Part shown: in pieces, positions 56,988-64,000 of the stretch
Layout of the letters: every line of letters starts with the position of its first letter
Position numbering within the stretch: position 1 is the first letter of the stretch
Source: Streptomyces griseorubiginosus
GTDB lineage: Bacteria > Actinomycetota > Actinomycetes > Streptomycetales > Streptomycetaceae
Reading direction: 5' to 3'
NCBI RefSeq assembly: GCF_001514195.1
Contig: NZ_KQ948734.1
Coordinates: 1,307,076-1,371,075 of the forward strand
DNA: 64,000 nt
Notes under the pieces: model-generated
The model's database searches: none
What the model saw: the letters and a program-made list of their open reading frames with translations, nothing else
Told to the model about the DNA's origin: nothing
Program-made: the position numbers and the translations under genes

Positions 56988-57545
56988 GTGATCGAAGAGA
57001 CCCTCCTCGAGGCCGAGGAGAAGATGGAGAAGGCCGTCGTGGTCGCCAAGGAGGACTTCGCCGCGATCCGCACCGGTCGTGCGCACCCGGCGATGTTCAA
57101 CAAGATCGTGGCCGACTACTACGGCGCGCCGACGCCGATCAACCAGCTGGCCTCGTTCTCCGTGCCGGAGCCGCGCATGGCGGTCGTGACCCCGTTCGAC
57201 AAGACCGCACTGCGCAACATCGAGCAGGCGATCCGCGACTCCGACCTGGGCGTCAACCCGAGCAACGACGGCAACATCATCCGAGTGGTGTTCCCCGAGC
57301 TCACCGAGGAGCGCCGCCGCGACTACATCAAGGTCGCCAAGGGCAAGGCCGAGGACTCCCGGGTGTCCATCCGCTCGGTCCGCCGCAAGGCCAAGGACTC
57401 GATCGACAAGCTCGTCAAGGACGGCGAGATCGGCGAGGACGAGGGCCGCCGTGCGGAGAAGGAGCTCGACGACGCGACGCACAAGTACGTCGCCCAGGTG
57501 GACGAGCTCCTGAAGCACAAGGAAGCGGAGCTGCTCGAGGTCTGA
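56988..57545 (+). CDS. frr: Ribosome recycling factor
   Basis: RRF splits post-termination ribosomes with EF-G. The 185-residue length is exact for the family. Motifs: [38 protein letters not shown], and the helix [22 protein letters not shown] 56988; GTG 56985 is also possible. The stop overlaps the cdsA start (TGATG). Confidence 0.97.
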   Translation: MIEETLLEAEEKMEKAVVVAKEDFAAIRTGRAHPAMFNKIVADYYGAPTPINQLASFSVPEPRMAVVTPFDKTALRNIEQAIRDSDLGVNPSNDGNIIRVVFPELTEERRRDYIKVAKGKAEDSRVSIRSVRRKAKDSIDKLVKDGEIGEDEGRRAEKELDDATHKYVAQVDELLKHKEAELLEV

Positions 57546-58702
57546 TGAACGACTCTTCCTGGGCGACTCCGCCCCACGCCGGGTACTGGGGGCCGTCCGA
57601 CCAGGGGCCTGTCCAGGGGGCTGCCCCGGCGGGTCCCGCGTACGATGCGCATGACGCGCAGCACACTCGCCCCATGCCCATCGTGCCCGACGGACCCGCG
57701 TACGGCGGAGACCAGGATGACGACAGGGGGGCCGCTCGGCTGAGCGGTCCCTTGTTCCAGGACGAGCCGTTCCGGAACACCACCGTCCGTGACGAGACCA
57801 CGCCGGCGCAGCCCTTCGCGGCGCCGCAGAAGCAGGATCCGGAGCCCATGCCCGACGCCTCGCAGCCGGCGCCCGCGCCGCAGAAGAAGAGTGCGGGCCG
57901 GGATCTGGGTGCGGCCATAGGGGTCGGCGTCGGGCTCGGTGTGGTGATCATCGCCTCCCTGTTCTTCGTCAAGGCCGTCTTCGTCGGCGTGATAGCGGTC
58001 GCCGTCGTGGTGGGTCTGTGGGAGCTGACCAGCAGGCTCCAGGAGCGCAAGGGCATCAAGGCGCCGCTGGTGCCGCTGGCGCTCGGCGGGGCCGCGATGG
58101 TCGTCGCCGGGTACGTCCGGGGCGCGGAGGGCGCCTGGGTGGCCATGGCGCTCACGGCACTGGCGGTCCTGGTCTGGCGGATGACGGAACCGCCGGAGGG
58201 CTACCTCAAGGACGTCACGGCGGGTGTCTTCGCGGCGTTCTACGTCCCGTTCCTGGCCACGTTCGTCGCCATGATGCTGGCGGCCGAGGACGGGGCGCTG
58301 CGGGTCCTGACCTTCCTGCTCCTGACGGTCGTCAGCGACACCGGCGCGTACGCGGTCGGCTGGCGCTTCGGCACGCACAAGCTCGCGCCGCGCATCAGCC
58401 CCGGCAAGACCCGGGAGGGCCTGGTCGGAGCGGTGACGTTCGCGATGGCGGCGGGCGCCCTGTGCATGCAGTTCCTGATCGACGACGGCACGTGGTGGCA
58501 GGGCCTGCTCCTCGGCCTCGCGGTCGCGGCCAGCGCGACGCTGGGGGACCTCGGCGAGTCGATGATCAAGCGGGACCTCGGCATCAAGGACATGGGCACC
58601 CTGCTGCCGGGCCACGGCGGCATCATGGACCGCCTGGACTCGCTGCTGCCGACGGCGCCGGTGGTGTGGCTGCTGATGGTGCTGTTCGTGGGCAGCGGCT
58701 GA
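57545..58702 (+). CDS. cdsA: Phosphatidate cytidylyltransferase CdsA
   Basis: CdsA makes CDP-diacylglycerol, the precursor of all phospholipids, in the membrane. The first 115 residues are a Pro/Asp/Gln-rich cytoplasmic extension; the rest has about seven membrane segments and the signature GTLLPGHGGIMDRLDSLLP preceded by SDTGAYAVGWRFGTHKLAP and GDLGESMIKRDLG. Translationally coupled to frr. A terminator follows. Confidence 0.95.
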   Translation: MNDSSWATPPHAGYWGPSDQGPVQGAAPAGPAYDAHDAQHTRPMPIVPDGPAYGGDQDDDRGAARLSGPLFQDEPFRNTTVRDETTPAQPFAAPQKQDPEPMPDASQPAPAPQKKSAGRDLGAAIGVGVGLGVVIIASLFFVKAVFVGVIAVAVVVGLWELTSRLQERKGIKAPLVPLALGGAAMVVAGYVRGAEGAWVAMALTALAVLVWRMTEPPEGYLKDVTAGVFAAFYVPFLATFVAMMLAAEDGALRVLTFLLLTVVSDTGAYAVGWRFGTHKLAPRISPGKTREGLVGAVTFAMAAGALCMQFLIDDGTWWQGLLLGLAVAASATLGDLGESMIKRDLGIKDMGTLLPGHGGIMDRLDSLLPTAPVVWLLMVLFVGSG

Positions 58703-58721
58703 CGTAACGACGGTGAGCGAG

Positions 58722-58747
58722 GGGGCGGCAGCGACGGCTGCCGTCCC
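58722..58747 (+). terminator. Intrinsic terminator after cdsA
   Basis: GGGGCGGCAGC (58722-58732) pairs with GCTGCCGTCCC (58737-58747), one G-T, loop GACG, followed by TTT. It separates the pyrH-frr-cdsA block from the WXG island. Confidence 0.85.
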
Positions 58748-58917
58748 TTTGCGTTTCGTCACCGGGCAGGTGGGGGCCTGTCGTCATAGGCATGGCGGAG
58801 CCCAGGTTGGCGCAAATTGTGTGTCAGGGCTTGCTTCGCATACGTAAAAAGGGCCGTTTCCGCTGGAGTTCGTCCGGGATGCTGACCGCCGCGTCGGTTT
58901 TCGAACGGGGGAGCGGG

Positions 58918-59247
58918 ATGAGCGAGCAGTTCGGGGTGGACCCGGAGACGCTGACGGATCTGGCGGGCAGGTTCGACCGGGAGGCGACGGGGCTTGCCGG
59001 GCCGATCGGGACGTTCTCCGGGAGCGCGGCGGGGATAGGGCAGGCGTTCGGGCTGCTGGGGATCTGTGACGGCGCGTCGGAGAAGTACCGGCAGTTGCTG
59101 GAGAACACCGTCAAGGCGCTCGGACACCTTCCCGACGTGCTCAGGAGCGACGGCGACCGGCTGCGGCTGAACGCCGTCCACTACGCGGACTCCGACCGGA
59201 CGGCCCTCGGCTATCTGCACGCTGCGGCCTCGGGCGGCCGTCCGTGA
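58918..59247 (+). CDS. Small ESX/T7SS-associated protein (EspC-like)
   Basis: A 109-residue helical protein with a pattern like the EspC/DUF2580 type VII secretion targets: FGVDPETLTDLAGRFDREATGL at the start and a YADSD (Y-x-x-x-D, residues about 89-93) near the C-terminal end, the type VII secretion signal. ATG 58918 has GGGGGAGCGGG upstream. The GTG of the next gene overlaps its stop. No ESX secretion machinery gene is in this window, so export must use apparatus elsewhere. Confidence 0.7.
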   Translation: MSEQFGVDPETLTDLAGRFDREATGLAGPIGTFSGSAAGIGQAFGLLGICDGASEKYRQLLENTVKALGHLPDVLRSDGDRLRLNAVHYADSDRTALGYLHAAASGGRP

Positions 59248-60377
59248 GCGTCAACGACTGGATCGACGGCAAGGTCCTGGAGCTCCTCCAGGCGGCCGGT
59301 GTGGAACTCCCGGGCGGCGACGGCGACACGCTCCGGGCCATCGCCCGCTCCTGGGACGCCATGGGCACCGAGCTGACGGATGTCGTACGGGCCGTGGACT
59401 CCGCGATAGCCGGGGTCGACAAGCAGGGGTGGCACGGAGCCGCCCGGGACGCCTTCGAGAAGCACTGGGGCGAGCAGAAGAAGGTCGTCCAGGACGTCGC
59501 CGCCCACTTCCACCAGGTCGCCGACGGGCTGCGCTCGTACGCCGACGAGATCGACGGGATCAACAAGGAGATCATCGACATCTGCGTCGAGATCGCCGAG
59601 ATGGAGATCGCCGGGGTCGCCCTGTCGTTCTTCACCGGGTTCATCTCCGACCTCGTCGCGAACACGGCGGTGGCGGCGCGGGTGGCCAAGGTCGTGGACC
59701 TGGTCCGGCTCTTCACAGCGGCGGCGGAGCGGGTGGCGGGCCTCCTGGAGCGGTTCTCGGGGCTCAGCGCGGAGACGGTCGCCACGCTGGAGAAGATGCT
59801 CACGGCCGTGGCCAGGGTCAGCGCGAGCCTCGCCAGGACGGGGCTGGAGAGCTTCACGACGAACTTCGCGGCGGACTCGGTCAGCCTCATGGCGAACCAG
59901 GCCGTTCACGGGCAGCAGGTGACGGTGGGGAAGGATGTCGCGGACGGTGGCTGGGCCGCGGTCGGCACGGCCGCGTTCACCGCGGGGGCCGGAGCGGCGG
60001 GAGAGCGCCTGACCGGGGTGGCCGGCAACCTCCTGAGAGGCGAGGGGCTGCTCGCCACCACCGTGAACGGCGCCGCCGGCAATGTCGCCGGTGGTCTCAC
60101 GCTCGACCATCACGTGGGCCAGGACGGCTCGACCACGGCCCAGGACGCGCTCACGAACGCTGCCACGGGAGCTCTCGGAAACGCTCAGAACCACGGTGTG
60201 AACCATGCTCTGGAACAGCACGGCAGCCTCGGCGGCGACCATCTGAGCGACCGCGGGAAACTGGCCGACGGAGCCTTCGCGAACACGGTGGGCACCACCC
60301 TCAACACCGGTGTCTACGCCGCCGGATCCGGCATCGAGACCGACATCCAGGACCTGCTGAAGGACGAGGACAAGTGA
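59244..60377 (+). CDS. WXG100-type large protein, possible polymorphic effector
   Basis: A 377-residue protein. The first 100 residues fit a WXG100 helical hairpin: helix 1 (LRAIARSWDAMGTELTDVVRAVDSAIAGVD), the W-x-G turn WHGAARDAF near residue 63, and helix 2 (HFHQVADGLRSYADEIDGINKEI). A hydrophobic segment follows (AGVALSFFTGFISDLVANTAVAARV), then Ala/Gly-rich sequence of weak complexity (AAFTAGAGAAGERLTG; TTVNGAAGNVAGG) as seen in polymorphic-toxin linkers. No toxin domain is recognisable at the C-terminus (LEQHGSLGGDHLSDRG ... IETDIQDLLKDEDK). GTGA overlaps join it to both neighbours. Confidence 0.7.
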   Translation: MSVNDWIDGKVLELLQAAGVELPGGDGDTLRAIARSWDAMGTELTDVVRAVDSAIAGVDKQGWHGAARDAFEKHWGEQKKVVQDVAAHFHQVADGLRSYADEIDGINKEIIDICVEIAEMEIAGVALSFFTGFISDLVANTAVAARVAKVVDLVRLFTAAAERVAGLLERFSGLSAETVATLEKMLTAVARVSASLARTGLESFTTNFAADSVSLMANQAVHGQQVTVGKDVADGGWAAVGTAAFTAGAGAAGERLTGVAGNLLRGEGLLATTVNGAAGNVAGGLTLDHHVGQDGSTTAQDALTNAATGALGNAQNHGVNHALEQHGSLGGDHLSDRGKLADGAFANTVGTTLNTGVYAAGSGIETDIQDLLKDEDK

Positions 60378-60637
60378 GCACACTCGGTGGCGGGACCCTC
60401 GCGGCCGTCTTCACTCCCAACCCGCACCATCCCCTCACGTGGGTCAACTTCGTCGGGTATCTGCTGCTGATAGGCGGTTGCGGCATCGCTTGCGTCGGTG
60501 TGTACGCGGGGGCCCACACCTATCGGGGCCTGGAGCCCTCCCGTCGCCGCGGCCAGGTGGTCCCCATCACCCTCTTCGCGGGCTTCTTCCTGGTCGTGGG
60601 CTCGGCGCTCGCGGCCTTCGGCGTCTGGCTCTTCTGA
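60374..60637 (+). CDS. Small two-helix membrane protein of the WXG island
   Basis: An 87-residue protein starting GTG 60374, which overlaps the preceding stop. It has two hydrophobic segments, about residues 24-46 (NFVGYLLLIGGCGIACVGVYAG) and 62-86 (VPITLFAGFFLVVGSALAAFGVWLF), joined by a basic/polar loop (TYRGLEPSRRRGQ). Such a membrane protein next to a WXG effector could be an immunity or secretion-accessory protein, which is inference. No homologue recognised. Confidence 0.68.
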   Translation: MSTLGGGTLAAVFTPNPHHPLTWVNFVGYLLLIGGCGIACVGVYAGAHTYRGLEPSRRRGQVVPITLFAGFFLVVGSALAAFGVWLF

Positions 60638-60674
60638 CCGGGCTTCCCGAATGATCTGCGACACTGGATGAGCT

Positions 60675-61781
60675 ATGCCTAAGCCCGGAGAACTCACTTT
60701 CGTCGCCCCCCGCGGAGCCAAGAAGCCGCCGCGGCATCTCGCTGACCTCACTCCTGCCGAGCGCAAGGAGGTGGTGGCCGGGATCGGGGAGAAGCCTTTT
60801 CGGGCCAAGCAGCTCTCGCAGCACTACTTCGCGCGGTACGCGCACGACCCCGCGGAGTGGACCGACATCCCCGCCGGTTCGCGCGAGAAGCTCCGGGAGG
60901 CGCTGCTTCCCGAGCTCATGACCGTCGTACGGCATCTGTCGACCGACCAGGGGACCACGCGCAAGACGCTGTGGCGGCTGTTCGACGGGACGCTCGTGGA
61001 GTCCGTGCTGATGCGGTACCCGGACCGGGTGACCATGTGCATCAGCTCGCAGGCCGGCTGCGGGATGAACTGCCCCTTCTGCGCCACCGGCCAGGCCGGT
61101 CTCGACCGGAACCTGTCCACCGCCGAGATCGTGCACCAGATCGTCGACGGGATGCGGGCGCTCCGGGACGGGGAGGTGCCGGGCGGACCGGCGCGGCTCT
61201 CCAACATCGTCTTCATGGGCATGGGCGAGCCGCTCGCCAACTACAAGCGGGTGACGCAGTCCATCCGCGCGCTCACCGACCCCGCCCCCGACGGGCTCGG
61301 GCTCTCGCAGCGCGGTATCACCGTGTCCACCGTGGGGCTCGTGCCCGCCATTCACCGGTTCGCCGACGAAGGCTTCAAGTGCCGGCTCGCCATCTCCCTG
61401 CACGCTCCTGACGACGAGCTGCGCGACACCCTCGTCCCCGTGAACACGCGGTGGAAGGTGCGCGAGGTCCTCGACGCCGGGTTCGAGTACGTCGAGAAGT
61501 CCGGACGCCGGCTGTCGATCGAGTACGCGCTCATCCGGGACATCAACGACCAGGCATGGCGCGGGGACCGGCTCGGACGGCTGCTGCGCGGCAAGCCCGT
61601 GCACGTCAACCTCATCCCGCTGAACCCGACCCCGGGCTCCAAGTGGACCGCCTCGCGGCCCGAGGACGAGAAGGCCTTCGTCGAGGCCATCGCCGCGCAC
61701 GGGGTGCCCGTCACCGTCCGGGACACCCGTGGTCAGGAGATCGACGGGGCCTGTGGCCAGCTCGCGGCCACCGAGCGGTAG
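60675..61781 (+). CDS. rlmN: Dual-specificity RNA methyltransferase RlmN
   Basis: A radical SAM enzyme that makes m2A2503 in 23S rRNA and m2A37 in tRNA. The 368-residue protein has the 4Fe-4S motif [12 protein letters not shown] (CxxxCxxC), [10 protein letters not shown], and GCGQLA-like end as DGACGQLA that carries the methylated cysteine. ATG 60675 follows the WXG island by 37 bases. Confidence 0.96.
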   Translation: MPKPGELTFVAPRGAKKPPRHLADLTPAERKEVVAGIGEKPFRAKQLSQHYFARYAHDPAEWTDIPAGSREKLREALLPELMTVVRHLSTDQGTTRKTLWRLFDGTLVESVLMRYPDRVTMCISSQAGCGMNCPFCATGQAGLDRNLSTAEIVHQIVDGMRALRDGEVPGGPARLSNIVFMGMGEPLANYKRVTQSIRALTDPAPDGLGLSQRGITVSTVGLVPAIHRFADEGFKCRLAISLHAPDDELRDTLVPVNTRWKVREVLDAGFEYVEKSGRRLSIEYALIRDINDQAWRGDRLGRLLRGKPVHVNLIPLNPTPGSKWTASRPEDEKAFVEAIAAHGVPVTVRDTRGQEIDGACGQLAATER

Positions 61782-61810
61782 TCTGGCGACTGTACGTACA
61801 CCTTCATATC

Positions 61811-61899
61811 CGACAGGGGAGCGCCACAGCGCTGAGAGTGCGGCAACCGGGCCGCAGACCCTCTGAACCTCGCCCAGGTCATTCTGGGTAGGAAGTTCG
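61811..61899 (+). promoter_or_regulatory. TPP riboswitch (THI element)
   Basis: The core strings are present in order: AGGGGAGC ... GCTGAGAGTG ... GACCCTCTGAACCT ... CCCAGG-loop-CTGGGTAGGAAG. These match the thiamine pyrophosphate aptamer. It ends nine bases before the thiB start, so it most likely represses translation start when TPP is bound. Confidence 0.95.
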
Positions 61900-61908
61900 G
61901 TCATCACC

Positions 61909-62982
61909 GTGAACAACAAGAAGCTTTTCGCTGCCGTCGTCGGCCTCGGTCTCGTCACGCTGTCCGCGTGCGGGTCCTCGTCCTCCTCCGACTCCGGCAG
62001 CACCGGCTCCAAGACCGTCACCCTCGTCAGCCACGACTCCTGGGCCGTCTCCAAGGGCGTCCTCGCCGACTTCGAGAAGAAGTCCGGCTACAAGGTGAAG
62101 GTCCTGGAGGACGGCGACGCCGGCCAGGCCGTCAACAAGGCGATCCTCACCAAGGACAACCCGCAGGGAGACGTCTTCTTCGGCGTCGACAACACCCTGC
62201 TCTCCCGGGCGCTCGACAACGGCCTCTTCCAGTCGTACGAGGCCAAGGGCGCCGACACCATCCAGGCCGGGTACCGGGTCGACGGGGACAAGGTCACGCC
62301 CGTCGACACCGGCGACATCTGCGTCAACTACGACAAGGCGTGGTTCAGCAGGCACAAGCTCCAGCCGCCGACGTCGTACGACGACCTGATCAAGCCCGCC
62401 TACAAGAACCTCCTCGTCACCGAGAACGCCTCCACCTCCTCGCCGGGCCTCGGCTTCCTCCTCGGCTCGGCTGCGAAGTACGGCGACGACGGCTGGCAGG
62501 ACTACTGGAAGAAGCTCAAGGCCAACGGCGTCAAGGTCGTCGACGGCTGGGAGCAGGCCTACAACGAGGAGTTCTCCGGGTCCGCCGGAGGCAAGAAGGC
62601 CAAGGCCGACCGGCCGCTCGTCGTCTCCTACGCCTCCTCCCCGCCCGCCGAGGTGATCTACGCCGACCCGAAGCCGAGCACCGCGCCCACCGGGGTCGCC
62701 GACGGCACCTGCTTCCGGCAGATCGAGTACGCGGGGCTGCTCAGCAACGCCAAGAACACCAAGGGCGGCAAGGCGCTCCTGGACTTCCTGCTCACCAAGG
62801 AGTTCCAGCAGGACATGCCGCTCAACATGTTCGTCTACCCGGTGGTGCAGGGCGCCCAGGTGCCCGCCGAGTTCACGAAGTACGGTCCGCAGGCCAAGGA
62901 TCCCGAGACCATGGACCCGGCCAAGATCGCCGAACACCGTGACGACTGGGTCAAGTCGTGGACCTCGCTCGTCCTCAAGTGA
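61909..62982 (+). CDS. thiB: Thiamine ABC transporter, substrate-binding lipoprotein ThiB
   Basis: ThiB binds thiamine and its phosphates outside the membrane and hands them to ThiP. The 357-residue protein has a signal peptide with lipobox VTLSACGSS, then a Ser-rich linker and a periplasmic-binding fold (VTLVSHDSWAVSKGVLADFEKKSGYKVKV; GDVFFGVDNTLLSRA; DTGDICVNYDKAWF). GTG 61909 sits at the end of the TPP riboswitch. The stop overlaps thiP (GTGA). Confidence 0.94.
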   Translation: MNNKKLFAAVVGLGLVTLSACGSSSSSDSGSTGSKTVTLVSHDSWAVSKGVLADFEKKSGYKVKVLEDGDAGQAVNKAILTKDNPQGDVFFGVDNTLLSRALDNGLFQSYEAKGADTIQAGYRVDGDKVTPVDTGDICVNYDKAWFSRHKLQPPTSYDDLIKPAYKNLLVTENASTSSPGLGFLLGSAAKYGDDGWQDYWKKLKANGVKVVDGWEQAYNEEFSGSAGGKKAKADRPLVVSYASSPPAEVIYADPKPSTAPTGVADGTCFRQIEYAGLLSNAKNTKGGKALLDFLLTKEFQQDMPLNMFVYPVVQGAQVPAEFTKYGPQAKDPETMDPAKIAEHRDDWVKSWTSLVLK

Positions 62983-64000
62983 GCCGCAGGGGCGCGGCGG
63001 CACGGCTCGGCCTGATGGCCGTGCCCGTCGCGTTCTTCGCCGTCTTCTTCGCCTGGCCGGTCGCCGCGATCGTCAAGCGTGGCCTCGACACGGACGGGAG
63101 CTGGCAGCTCGGCCGGATCACCGACGTCCTCGGTCAGCCGGACATCCGGCACGTCCTGTGGTTCACCACCTGGCAGGCGCTCGTCTCCACCGCGCTCACG
63201 CTGCTGATCGCGCTCCCCGGCGCGTACGTCTTCGCGCGCTTCGACTTCCCCGGAAAGCAGATCCTGCGAGCCGTCGTCACCGTGCCCTTCGTGCTGCCGA
63301 CCGTCGTGGTCGGTACGGCCTTCCTGGCCCTGGTCGGCCGGGGCGGTCTGCTGGACGAGTGGTGGAGCGTACGGCTGGACACCACGGTGTGGGCGATCCT
63401 GCTCGCGCACGTCTTCTTCAACTACGCGGTCGTCGTACGGACCGTGGGCGGGCTGTGGGCGCAGCTGGACCCCCGGCAGGAGGAGGCCGCGCGGATGCTG
63501 GGCGCGTCCCGGCTCACCGCCTGGCGCAAGGTGACCCTCCCCGCGCTCGGGCCCGCGGTGGCCGCCGCCGCGCTGATGGTCTTCCTGTTCACCTTCACCT
63601 CCTTCGGCGTGGTCCAGATCCTCGGCGGCCCCACCTTCTCCACCCTCGAAGTCGAGATCTACCGCCAGACCTCCGAGATCTTCGACCTCTCCACGGCCGC
63701 CGTGCTGACGATCATCCAGTTCGTGGCGGTGGGCGCTGTCCTCGCCCTGCACGCGTGGACCGTACGGCGCAGGGAGAGCGCGCTCCGGCTCGTGGACGCG
63801 TCCGTCACCGCCCGGCGGCCGCGCGGCGCGGGGGAGTGGGCGCTGCTGGCCGGGGTCCTCGCGGTCGTCGCCGTCCTGCTGGTCCTGCCGCTCGCCGTGC
63901 TGGTGCAACGCTCCCTCGGCGCCCCCGACTTCGGCTACTACCGGGCGCTCACCCACAGTGACGGCGGGGTCTTCCTCGTCGCGCCGATCGAGGCGATCGG
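62979..64000 (+). CDS. thiP: Thiamine ABC transporter permease ThiP, 3' end cut by window edge
   Basis: The visible 340 residues begin VSRRGAAARLGLMAVPVAFFAVFFAWP and show six or more membrane segments with the permease EAA loop LDPRQEEAARMLGASRLTAWRKVTLPAL near residue 165, which contacts the ATPase. It matches two-domain ThiP-type permeases; the second domain is cut at base 64000. Start GTG 62979 overlaps the thiB stop. The ATPase gene (thiQ) is likely outside the window. Confidence 0.92.
   Translation, partial: MSRRGAAARLGLMAVPVAFFAVFFAWPVAAIVKRGLDTDGSWQLGRITDVLGQPDIRHVLWFTTWQALVSTALTLLIALPGAYVFARFDFPGKQILRAVVTVPFVLPTVVVGTAFLALVGRGGLLDEWWSVRLDTTVWAILLAHVFFNYAVVVRTVGGLWAQLDPRQEEAARMLGASRLTAWRKVTLPALGPAVAAAALMVFLFTFTSFGVVQILGGPTFSTLEVEIYRQTSEIFDLSTAAVLTIIQFVAVGAVLALHAWTVRRRESALRLVDASVTARRPRGAGEWALLAGVLAVVAVLLVLPLAVLVQRSLGAPDFGYYRALTHSDGGVFLVAPIEAI

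Overview
The window is a high-GC actinobacterial chromosome segment and almost certainly comes from a Streptomyces. Codon third positions are nearly all G or C, GTG starts and GTGA/ATGA stop-start overlaps are common, and the gene order matches the core region I know from Streptomyces chromosomes (thiL-thiD-rpmB ... recG-rsmD-coaD ... rpmF-rnc-mutM ... smc ... ftsY, nsdA, amtB-glnK-glnD, ffh, rpsP-rimM-trmD-rplS, four signal peptidases, yraN-yifB-dprA-whiG, rpsB-tsf-pyrH-frr-cdsA, rlmN). Species cannot be told from the sequence alone. There are no rRNA or tRNA genes, insertion sequences, prophages or CRISPR arrays that I can see.

Layout. 1-9 kb: the ends of thiamine biosynthesis (thiL is cut by the window edge; thiD), zinc-ribbon L28, a DAK2/FakA-like protein, then a coupled HSP90-like ATPase plus large TPR protein reading leftward. 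9-17.5 kb: recG interrupted by an in-frame intein, rsmD, coaD, a coiled-coil protein, yceD-rpmF-rnc, mutM. 17.3-26.6 kb: HxlR regulator with a strong palindrome, a secreted CAP-domain protein, acylphosphatase, a small coiled-coil protein, smc, the MFS glucose permease, a luciferase-like oxidoreductase. 26.8-40 kb: ftsY, a small prim-pol protein, nsdA, the nitrogen-sensing operon amtB-glnK-glnD behind a GlnR-like box, ffh, a methyltransferase divergent from an archaeal/eukaryotic-type prolyl-tRNA synthetase, a SprT-like protein. 40.5-48 kb: rpsP-khpA-rimM-trmD-rplS, four type I signal peptidases and a Nudix hydrolase. 48-64 kb: DUF2469, yraN-yifB-dprA, whiG, TetR, an M23 peptidase, translation genes rpsB to frr, cdsA, a three-gene ESX/WXG-type island, rlmN, and a TPP-riboswitch-controlled thiamine ABC transporter (thiB, thiP cut by the edge).

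Most of the window is housekeeping: ribosome assembly and translation (L28, L32, S16, L19, S2, EF-Ts, RRF, RimM, TrmD, RlmN, RsmD), co-translational export (FtsY, Ffh, four LepB), chromosome handling (SMC, RecG, DprA, MutM), nitrogen signalling (AmtB, GlnK, GlnD) and development (WhiG, NsdA). The unusual items are: a 338-residue Ala1 intein in the RecG P-loop that carries the Trp/Cys/Thr signature of class 3 inteins and a LAGLIDADG endonuclease; a copy of a dispersed intergenic repeat read in frame inside the SMC hinge; the translationally coupled HSP90-TPR pair whose promoter is back-to-back with that of recG; and the WXG island between cdsA and rlmN.
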